A stretch of 64,000 bases of DNA from Microbispora sp. H13382. GTDB taxonomy: Bacteria; Actinomycetota; Actinomycetes; Streptosporangiales; Streptosporangiaceae. Of the stretch, positions 33,515-44,903 are shown piece after piece; the first letter of the stretch is position 1; each line of letters begins with the position of its first letter. A program made the translations under genes and the position numbers. Below the pieces are notes generated by a model. It was not told the origin of the DNA, ran no database searches, and saw only the letters and a program-made list of their open reading frames with translations. The stretch lies in the NCBI RefSeq assembly GCF_014161445.1, contig NZ_JABBXA010000011.1, positions 204,275 to 268,274 on the forward strand, in the 5' to 3' direction.

Positions 33515-34683
33515 CACTGGCCGGTGCTTTCGGTGTCCACGGGGAGGGTGGAGGGGCGGTAGCGACCGGAGAGGCGGGCGAGTTTGAGGCTGAGATGCAG
33601 GCTCAGCCGTTCTCCTCCGTCCCTGAGGTCGGTCTCCGCCAGTTCCTCCACCCGCCGCAGCCGGTAGTAGAGCGACGTGCGGTGCAGGCGGAGCCTGCGG
33701 GAGACGGCCTGGGCGTTGCCGGCGAGGTCGAGGTAGATCTCCAGAGTTTCCAGCAGCGGCCGGTGCTGGGCCTCGTCCAGCAGCCGTGCCAGCCCCGGGT
33801 GGAGGTTGCCGTGCGGCATTCCGGACAGCATGCGGTAGACGCCGAGGCGGCCCCACTCGGCCGAGCGCCCGAACTCCGGCACCTTCGCGGCGATCTCGGC
33901 GGCGTGCAAGGCCTCCTCGTACGACTCGGCCGCGAGGGAGAGCGAGGGGCGTGGCGAGCCGATCCCGACCAGGACGGGCGTCCCGAGGGCGGCGTGCATC
34001 TCCTCGGGGAAGGCGCCGGTGCCCGCGGTGAGCAGGACGGCGTGGTCGTAGCGCACCAGGTGAAGAGGATGATGCCTGATCAGGCGCCGCCGCAGGGCCA
34101 GCAGCCCGCGTTCCAGCGTCAGCCGCAGGGTCTCGCCGGCCTCGCCGGCGGTGGGCCGGGCGACCGCCACGGTCACGGGCGCGCCGTGCGGAAACGCGCC
34201 CGCCCCGATCAGGGTCCTGTCGGCGTCGGGCTCGCGGAGCAGCAGTCCGGTGACGGCCTCCAGTTCGCGGCGCGAGGCGAGTTCGGAGGCCAGGCTCTCG
34301 TGGAACAGGGTCAGGGCCAGGGTGGGCGCCGTCTCCGCCGCGACCGCGATCTCCGGCTCGGTCATGGCCGGGGCCGCGTCGATGAACCAGAGGAAGCCGA
34401 GCGGCAGGCCGTCGTGCCGTACGGGAACGCAGACGCGCGGCAGCAGGCCCAGTTCCGGTGCGCCGGGCGTGCGCAGCGGCCCGGTCGCCTCGTGGATGCC
34501 CGCCGTGCGCAGGAAGTCGCGCACGTCGGGAGTGGTGTGGCGGCGCAGGATCGACTGGCGGCGGACGTCGTCCATCGGCCCGTCCTGCTCGCTGTAGGCG
34601 ACGACGCGCTGGCGGCCGTCCTCGAGCAGCAGGGGTCTTTCGAGCCGAAGGGCGAGGTCGTCCACGATTCGCTGCAGATCCAC
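33514..34683 (-). CDS. PucR/CdaR-family transcriptional regulator
   Basis: 389 residues. GTG 34683 is preferred, since GGTGGAGG lies 7 nt upstream and family members start VDLQRIVDD; ATG 34713 has no ribosome site. The N-terminal half (DDLALRLERPLLLEDGRQRVVAYSEQD, then VPVRHDGLPLGFLWFIDA) is a GAF-like sensor. A GGDEF-like central part (VTVAVARP ... VLVGIGSPRPSLSLAAESYEEALHAAEIA) is followed by the C-terminal HTH_30: LARLLDEAQHRPLLETLEIYLDLAGNAQAVSRRLRLHRTSLYYRLRRVEELAETDL. It is divergent from the M6 protease gene (108 nt between starts), which is a plausible target. The stop overlaps the tip of the toxin operator. Confidence 0.9.
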   Translation of the reverse strand: MDLQRIVDDLALRLERPLLLEDGRQRVVAYSEQDGPMDDVRRQSILRRHTTPDVRDFLRTAGIHEATGPLRTPGAPELGLLPRVCVPVRHDGLPLGFLWFIDAAPAMTEPEIAVAAETAPTLALTLFHESLASELASRRELEAVTGLLLREPDADRTLIGAGAFPHGAPVTVAVARPTAGEAGETLRLTLERGLLALRRRLIRHHPLHLVRYDHAVLLTAGTGAFPEEMHAALGTPVLVGIGSPRPSLSLAAESYEEALHAAEIAAKVPEFGRSAEWGRLGVYRMLSGMPHGNLHPGLARLLDEAQHRPLLETLEIYLDLAGNAQAVSRRLRLHRTSLYYRLRRVEELAETDLRDGGERLSLHLSLKLARLSGRYRPSTLPVDTESTGQ

Positions 34684-34791
34684 CACTCGGCCTCCACCTG
34701 GACGCTTCGACATCTGTAGGAGAAGGGCCCGTTGGTCTTCCCTACAAGTGACCGATGATCTGCGTCAATAGTCTCTATAGCGTCATAATTC

Positions 34792-36900
34792 GTGAAACTC
34801 TCAAAAACGCTGTTCCCGGGCATAGTGGCAGCCATTGCGCTCGCCCCGCTCGCGCTTACGGCGGCTCCCGCCTCCGCGGCCCCCGGCGGAGACCCCGATC
34901 TCCCCTGGCGTCGTGACCACTGGCCCCAGACCCAGCCCTGGCAGCGCGACCAGCCGGACGAGGCGCAGAACCTGCGCGGCCGCGCGTCCCGGGTCGTCGC
35001 GCCGATCGACCCGCAGAACTGGAAGAACCCCGACCACATGACGTGGGCGGACTACAAGAAGATCCCGGGCACCGACTGGGCGAACCCCGCCGTGAAGGGG
35101 TCGACGCGCACCTTCAAGGGCGCGCTTGTGCTGGTGGACTATCCCAACCAGCCGTTCGTGGTCACCCAGCCGCGGAACTCGACCGTCTTCGGCAACCCCA
35201 GCGCCGAGGCCCACGACATCCCCCGTGGCCAGGTCGCCAAGTTCTACCAGGACTTCCTCAACACCCCCAACCAGCTCAACAAGGGCCACACCCTGCACGA
35301 GTACTGGATGGAGGACTCCGGCGGCAGGTACGGCGTCGACCTCACCGCCTTCGGCCCCTACACCATGCCGGGCAAGTCGCACGAGTACGCGATGGAGTAC
35401 CAGCGTGACGCCTGCCCGGCGGGGGACACCTGCACCAAGAACCTGCGCGCGGACGGCAAGGCCGCCTGGCTCGCCGACGTCGGCCAGGACGTCACCTCCC
35501 AGTTCGACTTCGTCTTCTATCTGAGCGCCGGTCAGGACGAGTCGTCGACCTGGCAGGAGTTCGGCATGATGAAGTTCCCCACCAAGGAGGACGTCACCGA
35601 CGACTTCGGGCCGCCGGACCCGAACCTGCCCAACTGGTCCAGGACCCGCTACGTGGACTGGACGTCCTGGGCCGCCGGCTCGACGTTCTGGCCCAACGCG
35701 AACATCGGCGTCGACTCCGTTCAGGCCGAGAGCTCCGGCCAGGGGGTCTTCGCCCATGAGTTCAGCCACATCCTGGGCGTCCTGGACAACTACAACAACC
35801 CGTACGGCAACCCGCCGGTCCGGGCCTACACCGGCATCTGGGAGATGCTCAGCCGCGGCAGCTTCAACGGCCCCGGCGGCCCGCACAGCCGCTGGCTGAT
35901 CCCGCCCACGGCGGGCGCGTCGATGGGCGCTCAGCACATGCTGCGCAACAAGATCAAGCTGGGCATCGTCGACGAGGAGAACGTCCTGCGCCTGTCGCGC
36001 GAGGCGCTCCGCGACTCCGGCCTGGTGGTCGCCAAGGTGACCGCACGCGAGATCCAGCCGGGCAAGGGCCGGCTGACCGGCGTCAACGTCTCCTTCGACA
36101 CCGGCGACAAGTCCACCGGGTCGTGCAGCCAGCGGACCGACCCGCTCTGCGACGGCGGCGGCTACGACAACTACACAGTGGAGGTCGTCGACCGGATCGG
36201 CAGCGACTCCTTCACCCCCGACTCCGGCGTGCTCCTGGCCAAGACCAAGAACCAGGACCGGGCGCCGTTCGAGTGGGTGATCGACGCCAATCCGCAGGAC
36301 ATCAACATGACCGACTACGTGCTGCCCGACGGCACCAAGGTCCCGATCACGATCGGCGACTACCGGCAGCTCGCCGACGCCCTCTTCCACGCGGGCACCG
36401 ACTCGGGCAGCCAGTACGAGTACGTGGACCAGGTCAACCGCCTGCACTTCTACGTCACAGACGTGCAGCGCGACGCCAAGGGGACCCTGTCGTACACGGT
36501 GGCGATCAGGTCCCTCGACGGCGCGGGCCCGCAGAAGCGCGGCGTGAAGCTGCTGCCGGGCGCCGGCGTCCCCGCCGCCCAGAAGGGCGTGTCGATGTGC
36601 GGCTTCCCGCTGTTCAACACCGGCAAGGGCGCCTCAGCTCAGGGGCAACACCCCGAGGACGTCAGCGCGTACCTGAACAGTGACGTCTACCGGCTGAAGG
36701 CCGAGGTCGATGGGAACGGCTGGACCACGATCACGCCCAACGCCCTCGCGGCCGTCGACTTCGGCGGCAAGGAGACCGTCACCGTCTTCGCCCAGCAGTC
36801 CGCGGGCGGCAGCCGTCACGCCACGGTGAAGCTCACGGCTACCTCCGAAAGCGACCCGTCCAAGACGATGACCGCCACCTGCCACGTCAACGCCGTCTGA
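34792..36900 (+). CDS. Secreted M6-family zinc metalloprotease
   Basis: 702 residues from GTG 34792. There is no ribosome site, and AT-rich TATAGC/CATAAT boxes lie just upstream, so the mRNA may be leaderless. The signal peptide ends TAAPASAAPG near residue 31. A propeptide-like region follows, then the M6 (immune inhibitor A-like) domain with GALVLVDYPNQPFV and the zinc site H322-E323-F-S-H326-ILGVLD332, and the Met-turn WEMLSRG. The C-terminal ~250 residues are beta-rich, including GYDNYTVEVVDRIGSDSF and a final Ig-like segment with a Cys pair. M6 enzymes degrade extracellular proteins; some are virulence factors. Probably under the adjacent PucR regulator. Confidence 0.9.
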   Translation: MKLSKTLFPGIVAAIALAPLALTAAPASAAPGGDPDLPWRRDHWPQTQPWQRDQPDEAQNLRGRASRVVAPIDPQNWKNPDHMTWADYKKIPGTDWANPAVKGSTRTFKGALVLVDYPNQPFVVTQPRNSTVFGNPSAEAHDIPRGQVAKFYQDFLNTPNQLNKGHTLHEYWMEDSGGRYGVDLTAFGPYTMPGKSHEYAMEYQRDACPAGDTCTKNLRADGKAAWLADVGQDVTSQFDFVFYLSAGQDESSTWQEFGMMKFPTKEDVTDDFGPPDPNLPNWSRTRYVDWTSWAAGSTFWPNANIGVDSVQAESSGQGVFAHEFSHILGVLDNYNNPYGNPPVRAYTGIWEMLSRGSFNGPGGPHSRWLIPPTAGASMGAQHMLRNKIKLGIVDEENVLRLSREALRDSGLVVAKVTAREIQPGKGRLTGVNVSFDTGDKSTGSCSQRTDPLCDGGGYDNYTVEVVDRIGSDSFTPDSGVLLAKTKNQDRAPFEWVIDANPQDINMTDYVLPDGTKVPITIGDYRQLADALFHAGTDSGSQYEYVDQVNRLHFYVTDVQRDAKGTLSYTVAIRSLDGAGPQKRGVKLLPGAGVPAAQKGVSMCGFPLFNTGKGASAQGQHPEDVSAYLNSDVYRLKAEVDGNGWTTITPNALAAVDFGGKETVTVFAQQSAGGSRHATVKLTATSESDPSKTMTATCHVNAV

Positions 36901-36919
36901 CGCCATACAAAAGGCGAGC

Positions 36920-36956
36920 GGGCCCTTCCGGACGGTCCGTCCGGAAGGGCCCTTTC
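36920..36956. terminator. Strong terminator between M6 protease and purL
   Basis: GGGCCCTTCCGGAC (36920-36933), loop GGTCC, GTCCGGAAGGGCCC (36939-36952), then TTTC: a perfect 14-bp stem serving both convergent genes. Its core GGCCCTTCCGG resembles the stem at 32617. Confidence 0.85.
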
Positions 36957-36968
36957 ACTCAATCGGAA

Positions 36969-39223
<2,255 letters not shown>

Positions 39224-39227
<4 letters not shown>

Positions 39228-39907
39228 GCGTTCACCAGCCTCTTGAGAATCGAGGTGAAGAAGTGCCGGCCGTCCACGCTGGGCGCGCCGGTCAGGTCCT
39301 CGACTGCGTGCTCCGGGTGGGGCATGAGACCGACGATGTTCCCGGCCTCGTTGGTGATGCCCGCGATGTCGTTGAGCGAGCCGTTCGGGTTGCCGCCGGC
39401 GTAGCGGAAGACCACCCGGCCCTCGCTCTCCAGCGCCGCGAGCGTGTCGGCGTCGGCGACGTAACGGCCCTCGCCGTGCTTGATCGGCAGCACGATCTCC
39501 TGGCCGTCGGTGAAGTCCGTCGTCCACGCCGTACGCGTGCTCTCCACGCGGATGCGCTGGTCACGGCAGATGTAGTGGAGGCCCTCGTTGCGGGTCAGCG
39601 CGCCCGGCAGCAGGTGCGCCTCGCAGAGGATCTGGAAGCCGTTGCAGGTGCCGAGCACGGGCAGCCCGGCCTGGGCGGCCGGGATCAGCTCGGTCATGAG
39701 AGGGGAGAACCGGGAGATCGCCCCGCAGCGAAGATAGTCGCCGTAGGAGAACCCGCCGGGCAGGAAGACGGCGTCGACTCCCTTGAGGTCGTGGTCGGCG
39801 TGCCACAGGGGCACGGCCTCCGCTCCGGCCAGCCGTACGGCTCGCGCGGCGTCCTGGTCGTCGAGTGTTCCGGGGAAGGTGACGACGCCCACCCGGGCAG
39901 CGCTCAT
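39224..39907 (-). CDS. purQ: FGAM synthase glutaminase subunit PurQ
   Basis: 227 residues. A class I glutamine amidotransferase that supplies ammonia to PurL. ATG 39907 has GGAGGG upstream. The motifs are [32 protein letters not shown], the nucleophile Cys in [11 protein letters not shown], and the His-Glu pair in [11 protein letters not shown] near the C-terminus. The family pairs purS-purQ-purL, but here an anti-sigma-like gene separates purS from purQ. Confidence 0.97.
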
Positions 39908-40076
39908 GACAGTTTTCCCTCCAAGGCGCACGCCACCGTCTCATGTGCCGGACGGCGGTCAGTGGCGGTACACCTCAGGGTATCGGAGCCGCCAAATGGG
40001 CTCCCCTCGCGGAGGCCACTACCGATCACTCGTCACACCGGGTCCCCGGGCCCGGCGCGGTGCGTCGCCGGGGCCC

Positions 40077-40526
40077 TCAGACCCCGGCGAGATGCCGATC
40101 GAGGGTGAGGTGATGGGCGATGGCGTCCTCGTCCCAGTCGAGCTCCTTGCACAGGCGCACAGTGGTGCCGCGCCCGGGCGTGATGTCGAACGAGAGATCG
40201 TCCACGACGGCACGCATGATCAGGATGCCCCGTCCGTTCTCGGTCTCCGCCGGCGGATACTGCCGGGGGATCATGTGCAGCCCCTCGCCTTCGTCGGCGA
40301 CGCGCAACTCGCAGCGGCCGTTGCCGATGGTGGCCATGACCTCGTAGCGGTTGGCGGGACCACCGTGCCGTACCGCGTTGGCGCACGCCTCGGACGTAGC
40401 CAGGAGTATGTCGGACACGCACTCCTCGGTCACTCCCAGAGACCGGAGCGCGTCTCCCACCACCCGGCGGACCATCGGGATGCCGATCGCATCTCGTGGC
40501 ATCGCCAGTGAGAACTCAATATCCAC
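40077..40526 (-). CDS. RsbW-like ATP-binding anti-sigma factor
   Basis: 149 residues from GTG 40526 behind GGGGAGGGG. The GHKL/HATPase fold is clear: N-box SEACANAVRHGG, G1 box RVADEGEGL and G2 box ENGRGILIMRAVVDDL. RsbW-type kinases bind an alternative sigma factor or phosphorylate an RsbV-type antagonist. Actinomycetes carry many orphan copies linked to stress and development. It sits between purS and purQ on the same strand (174- and 169-nt gaps), so it may have its own promoter. A possible antagonist in the window is the STAS protein at 8942-9307, but its Ser site is missing. Confidence 0.88.
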   Translation of the reverse strand: MDIEFSLAMPRDAIGIPMVRRVVGDALRSLGVTEECVSDILLATSEACANAVRHGGPANRYEVMATIGNGRCELRVADEGEGLHMIPRQYPPAETENGRGILIMRAVVDDLSFDITPGRGTTVRLCKELDWDEDAIAHHLTLDRHLAGV

Positions 40527-40700
40527 CGGACCCCTCCCCGGTGTCGAAGGTCACCAAGGTAGGCTTCCCCGATGAATCAGGGCTAACCGCAAAATCACGT
40601 CCCTGTTAATCAGGGCGTGGCGTATAGGTGGGTTCGAGAGGGACCGAAGCCCCATTTGGGGTTGATAAGCAGCGGCAATAGTGGTGTGAAATGCGCCACT

Positions 40701-40946
40701 TCACCTCTCGACGTGGATCGTGAAGTCCTCGATGACCGTGTTGGCGAGCAGGGTTTCGGCCATCTTTCGGACCTCCGAAAGCGCGGCCTCGTCGGCCGGG
40801 CCGTCCAGCTCCAGCTCGAACCGCTTGCCCTGCCGCACCCCGGCGACCCCGGAGAAGCCGAGTCGCGGCAGCGCCCGGGCGATCGCCTGGCCCTGCGGGT
40901 CGAGGATCTCCGGCTTGAGCATGACGTCGACGATGACGCGCGCCAC
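40701..40946 (-). CDS. purS: FGAM synthase subunit PurS
   Basis: 81 residues from GTG 40946, with GGAGGAAC upstream; the longer upstream frame is not conserved. RVIVDVMLKPEILDPQGQAIARALPRLGF, then GVRQGKRFELEL and ETLLANTVIEDFTIHVE are the PurS pattern. PurS bridges PurQ and PurL and helps channel ammonia. Confidence 0.95.
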   Translation of the reverse strand: MARVIVDVMLKPEILDPQGQAIARALPRLGFSGVAGVRQGKRFELELDGPADEAALSEVRKMAETLLANTVIEDFTIHVER

Positions 40947-41242
40947 GATGTTCCTCCAGTTCGAATAGGCCCGCCGGTATCGGGGGTCCGCCTGGGTCAA
41001 GCCTAGTGCCGCCCCGCCGCCTCGCCCCCTGTGGCCCCGGCACCGGGGGTGTGGCGTCTCACGGTCCGGGAATCGGAGAAGTGTGGACAGGCGGGCGGGG
41101 TCTTGCGCTACGGGGTGTGACTTCTGCCACGATGTCCACATATGCGCCCGGTCGCCCACCCCAGCGGCCGTACGCCAGACGACCCGGCCTTCCTGCGGGG
41201 GTGACCCCACCCGCGGGGGCCCGACACGCACAGGAGTGGCAC

Positions 41243-42334
41243 GTGACAGCCGACGCCCCTCGTGGTGTAGACGCACCCCCGGAGCTCGTCCAACTGCTCA
41301 CCCCGGAAGGGGAGCGGGTCGAGCATCCCGACTACGACATCGAGCTGACCGCGGAGGAGGTCCGCTCCCTCTATCGCGACCTGGTCCTCGTCCGCCGCAT
41401 CGACCTTGAGGCCGTCGCGCTCCAGCGGCAGGGGGAGCTCGGCATCTGGGCGTCCCTGCTCGGGCAGGAGGCCGCGCAGATCGGCTCGGGCCGGGCGCTC
41501 ACGGACGCCGACATGGCCTTCCCCACCTATCGCGAGCACGGCGTGGCCTGGTGCCGCGACGTCGACCCGGTCAAGCTGCTCGGCCTGTTCCGCGGCGTGA
41601 GCAACGGCGGATGGGACCCGGCCGAGCACAACTTCCACCTCTACACGATCGTCATCGGCTCCCAGACCCTGCACGCGGTCGGGTACGCCATGGGCGTCCA
41701 GCGCGACGGCGCCGAGGCGGCCACGATCGTCTACTTCGGTGACGGCGCGACCTCCCAGGGGGACGTGAACGAGTCGTTCATCTGGGCCTCGGTGTTCAAC
41801 GCCCCCGTCGTCTTCTTCTGCCAGAACAACCAGTGGGCCATCTCGGAGCCGCTGGAGAAGCAGTCGAAGATCCCGCTGTACAAGAGGGCGTCCGGCTTCG
41901 GCTTCCCGGGGATCCGGGTCGACGGCAACGACGTGTTCGCCTGCCTCGCCGTGACCCGCCGGGCGCTGCAGAACGCCCGCGAGGGGCAGGGGCCCACGCT
42001 GATCGAGGCGTTCACCTACCGGATGGGCGCGCACACCACCTCCGACGACCCCACCCGCTACCGCCTCGCCGACGAGCTGGAGGCGTGGAAGCTGAAGGAC
42101 CCCATCGAGCGGGTCAAGGCGTACCTGTTCAAGAACCAGCTCGCGGACCAGGAGTTCTTCGAGAAGATCGACGCCGAGGCGGACGCGCTCGGCAAGGACG
42201 TGCGAAGCCGGTGCCTGGCGCTGCCCGACCCGCCGCCCGGGGCTATCTTTGATCACGTGTACGCCGGCGCCCACGCACTCCTCGACGAGGAACGCGAGCA
42301 GTACCTGACCTACCTGGCGGGGTTCGAGCGATGA
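41243..42334 (+). CDS. bkdA: Branched-chain 2-oxoacid dehydrogenase E1 alpha
   Basis: 363 residues from GTG 41243, with AGGAG 7 nt upstream. E1 decarboxylates branched-chain 2-oxoacids with thiamine diphosphate and passes the acyl group to lipoyl-E2. Seen: LYRDLVLVRRIDLEAVALQRQGELGIWASLLGQEAAQIGS, FPTYREHGVAW, the ThDP-binding motif GDGATSQGDVNES...CQNN, and YRMGAHTTSDDPTRY with the conserved Ser-Asp loop. The split alpha/beta E1 and overall similarity favour the branched-chain enzyme (as in mycobacterial bkdABC) over pyruvate. The stop overlaps the E1 beta ATG. Valine dehydrogenase at 20979 would supply substrate. Confidence 0.92.
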   Translation: MTADAPRGVDAPPELVQLLTPEGERVEHPDYDIELTAEEVRSLYRDLVLVRRIDLEAVALQRQGELGIWASLLGQEAAQIGSGRALTDADMAFPTYREHGVAWCRDVDPVKLLGLFRGVSNGGWDPAEHNFHLYTIVIGSQTLHAVGYAMGVQRDGAEAATIVYFGDGATSQGDVNESFIWASVFNAPVVFFCQNNQWAISEPLEKQSKIPLYKRASGFGFPGIRVDGNDVFACLAVTRRALQNAREGQGPTLIEAFTYRMGAHTTSDDPTRYRLADELEAWKLKDPIERVKAYLFKNQLADQEFFEKIDAEADALGKDVRSRCLALPDPPPGAIFDHVYAGAHALLDEEREQYLTYLAGFER

Positions 42335-43305
42335 CCACTCTGACTCTCGCCAAGGCGTTGAACGAGGGCCTCCGCCGCTCCATGGAGGACGACCCCAAGG
42401 TGCTCGTGATGGGAGAGGACGTCGGCAAGCTCGGCGGCGTCTTCCGCGTCACCGACGGCCTGCAGAAGGACTTCGGCGAGGACCGCGTGATCGACACGCC
42501 GCTCGCCGAGTCGGGCATCATCGGCACGGCGATCGGCCTGGCGCTGCGCGGCTACCGGCCGGTGTGCGAGATCCAGTTCGACGGGTTCGTGTTCCCGGCC
42601 GCCGACCAGATCATCACCCAGCTCGCCAAGATGCCGCTGCGGTCGCTCGGCACGCTCAAGCTGCCCGTCGTCGTACGCATCCCCTGCGGCGGCGGCATCG
42701 GGGCGGTCGAGCACCACTCCGAGTCGCCCGAGGCGTACTTCACCCACACCGCGGGCCTGCGGGTGGTCGCGTGCTCGAACCCGGCGGACGCGTACACGAT
42801 GATCCAGGACGCCGTCCGCTGCGACGACCCGATCATCTTCTTCGAGCCGAAGCGCCGCTACTGGGACAAGGCCGACGTCGACCTCGCCGCCCCCGGCCTG
42901 CCACTCGACCGCGCCCGCACCGTACGGCAGGGCCGCGACGTCACGCTGGTCGCGTACGGGCCGATGGTGAAGACCTGCGTGGAGGCCGCCGCGGCGGCGG
43001 AGGAGGACGGGCGGAGCGTCGAGGTCGTCGACCTGCGCTCGCTCAACCCCCTCGACGTGGATGTCCTGACCGAGTCCGTGACGCGGACCGGACGGTGCGT
43101 CGTCGTCCACGAGGCCCCGGTCTACACCGGCTTCGGGGCCGAGATCGCGGCGCGCGTCACCGAGCGCTGCTTCTACAGCCTGGAGGCGCCGGTGCTGCGG
43201 GTGGGCGGGTTCTCCACGCCCTATCCGCCGTCCCGGCTGGAGGACCACTACCTGCCCGACCTGGACCGCGTGCTCGACGCCGTGGACCGCTCGTTCGCGT
43301 ACTGA
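42331..43305 (+). CDS. bkdB: Branched-chain 2-oxoacid dehydrogenase E1 beta
   Basis: 324 residues; ATG 42331 overlaps the E1 alpha stop by 4 nt. Family motifs: DDPKVLVMGEDVGKLGGVFRVTDGL, DTPLAESGIIGTAIGLALRGYRPVCEIQFDGFVFPAADQI, the ThDP-contact loop GGGIGAVEHHSESPEAYF, PADAYTMIQDAVRCDDPIIFFEPKRRYW, and SLNPLDVDVLTESVTRTGRCVVVHEAP. It forms the alpha2beta2 E1 with the upstream product. Confidence 0.94.
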   Translation: MTTLTLAKALNEGLRRSMEDDPKVLVMGEDVGKLGGVFRVTDGLQKDFGEDRVIDTPLAESGIIGTAIGLALRGYRPVCEIQFDGFVFPAADQIITQLAKMPLRSLGTLKLPVVVRIPCGGGIGAVEHHSESPEAYFTHTAGLRVVACSNPADAYTMIQDAVRCDDPIIFFEPKRRYWDKADVDLAAPGLPLDRARTVRQGRDVTLVAYGPMVKTCVEAAAAAEEDGRSVEVVDLRSLNPLDVDVLTESVTRTGRCVVVHEAPVYTGFGAEIAARVTERCFYSLEAPVLRVGGFSTPYPPSRLEDHYLPDLDRVLDAVDRSFAY

Positions 43306-43321
43306 GGGGGAGGGATCTGCC

Positions 43322-44812
43322 ATGCTGCGCGAGTTCAGACTCCCCGACGTGGGCGAGGGACTGACCGAGGCCGAGATCGTCAAGTGGCACGTCGCCCCGG
43401 GCGACTCGGTGAAGATCAACCAGACGATCGTGGAGATCGAGACGGCCAAGGCCGTCGTCGAGCTCCCGTGCCCGTACGAGGGCACCGTGTCCGCCCTGAT
43501 GGTCGGCGAGGGCCAGACCGTCGACGTCGGCGCCCCGATCATCGCGGTGGACGACGGCGCGGGCGGTGACGGCGCCGGCGCGGGCCGGGATGCGCTGGCC
43601 GACGACATGGTTCCGGACGTGCGGAACCGCGCTGAGGCCCACCAGGCTCAGCCGAAGGAGGAGCGCCAGCCGGTGCTGGTCGGGTACGGCGTCAAGACGA
43701 GCGCCACCCGCCGCCGCCCCCGCAAACCGGCGTCGTCCGCTCCGCCCGCCGCGTCCGCTCCGCCCGCCGCGTCCGCTCCGCCCGCCGCGTCCGCTCCGCC
43801 CGCCGCGTCCGCTCCGCCGGTTCCGCCCGTCCGGACCGCCGCGCCCCCGCTGACCACTCCCGCTCCCGCTCCCGCTCCCGCCCCCGCCCCCGCCGTCGCG
43901 GGAGGGGGTGTCGGTGCGGCACACGGCAACGGCTCCGGGGCGTCCGTACGGGCGCGCGTCCTGGCGAAGCCGCCGGTCCGCAAGCTCGCCAAGGACCTCG
44001 GCGTGGACCTGACCACCCTCACGGGCACCGGCCCCCGGGGGTCGATCACCCGGGCCGACGTGGAAGCGGCGGTGGCGGCGCCCGCCCTCGCACCGGCCGC
44101 CGGGCGCGACACGACCGCGCGAGAGGAGCGCATCCCGGTCAGAGGGGTCAGGAAGGCGACCGCGCAGGCGATGGTGGCCAGCGCGTTCTCGGCCCCGCAC
44201 GTGACCGAGTGGCTCCAGGTCGACGTGACCGAGACGATGGAGGCGGTCCGGCGGCTGCGGACGCTGCCCGAGTTCGCCGAGGTCAAGGTCTCCCCGCTGC
44301 TCCTGGTCGCGAAGGCCCTGATCACGGCGGTGAAGCGGCACCCGATGGTCAACGCGTCGTGGACCGGCGAGGAGATCGTGGTCAAGCACTACGTGAACCT
44401 CGGCATCGCCGCGGCCACCGATCGGGGGCTGATCGTGCCCAACGTCAAGGACGCCGACGCGATGTCGCTGCCCGGCCTCGCCCGGGCGCTCGGCGACCTC
44501 ACCGAGCGGGCGCGGGCCGGGAAGTGCCAGCCCGCCGAGCTGAGCGGCGGCACGATCACGATCACCAACGTCGGCGTCTTCGGCGTCGACGCCGGCACGC
44601 CGATCCTCAATCCGGGAGAGGTGGCGATCCTCGCCGTGGGCCAGATCAGGGACATGCCCTGGGTGGTCGACGGGCAGCTCGCGGTCCGCAAGGTCACCAC
44701 CCTGGCGCTGTCGTTCGACCACCGCGTGGTCGACGGTGAGCTCGGCTCCTACGTCCTGCGCGACGTCGGCGCCATGCTGGAGGACCCCCTCCGAATGCTC
44801 GCCTGGAGCTGA
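43322..44812 (+). CDS. bkdC: Branched-chain 2-oxoacid dehydrogenase E2 (lipoyl acyltransferase)
   Basis: 496 residues. E2 moves the acyl group from E1 to CoA on a swinging lipoyl arm. One lipoyl domain (1-80) has the modified Lys43 in EIETAKAVVE. A linker of about 120 residues contains five SAPPAA repeats encoded by an 18-bp tandem repeat, then alternating Pro-Ala. The E1/E3-binding domain (RARVLAKPPVRKLAKDLGVDL ... GTGPRGSITRADVEAAV) is followed by the catalytic domain with the His-Asp pair in SFDHRVVDGE, His about residue 467. It lies 16 nt downstream of E1 beta and ends the operon. E3 is not linked and is likely the lpd gene at 3318-4718. Confidence 0.95.
   Translation: MLREFRLPDVGEGLTEAEIVKWHVAPGDSVKINQTIVEIETAKAVVELPCPYEGTVSALMVGEGQTVDVGAPIIAVDDGAGGDGAGAGRDALADDMVPDVRNRAEAHQAQPKEERQPVLVGYGVKTSATRRRPRKPASSAPPAASAPPAASAPPAASAPPAASAPPVPPVRTAAPPLTTPAPAPAPAPAPAVAGGGVGAAHGNGSGASVRARVLAKPPVRKLAKDLGVDLTTLTGTGPRGSITRADVEAAVAAPALAPAAGRDTTAREERIPVRGVRKATAQAMVASAFSAPHVTEWLQVDVTETMEAVRRLRTLPEFAEVKVSPLLLVAKALITAVKRHPMVNASWTGEEIVVKHYVNLGIAAATDRGLIVPNVKDADAMSLPGLARALGDLTERARAGKCQPAELSGGTITITNVGVFGVDAGTPILNPGEVAILAVGQIRDMPWVVDGQLAVRKVTTLALSFDHRVVDGELGSYVLRDVGAMLEDPLRMLAWS
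43735..43820. repeat. 18-bp tandem repeat in the E2 linker
   Basis: About five copies of TCCGCTCCGCCCGCCGCG, each encoding SAPPAA. Because the unit is a multiple of three, slippage would change linker length without frameshift. Confidence 0.85.
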
Positions 44813-44827
44813 GCCGCACGCGCTTGG

Positions 44828-44863
44828 AAGGGCCGGGCACCCGAGGGGTGTCCGGCCCTTTTC
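44828..44863 (+). terminator. Terminator of the bkd operon
   Basis: AAGGGCCGGGCACCC (44828-44842), loop GAG, GGGTGTCCGGCCCTT (44846-44860), then TTC: a 15-bp stem with one G-T pair and a T-rich tail. Confidence 0.82.
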
Positions 44864-44903
44864 CTGCGTCACCCAGGTGGCGCAGGTGTCAAGCGGGCTG
44901 CAA

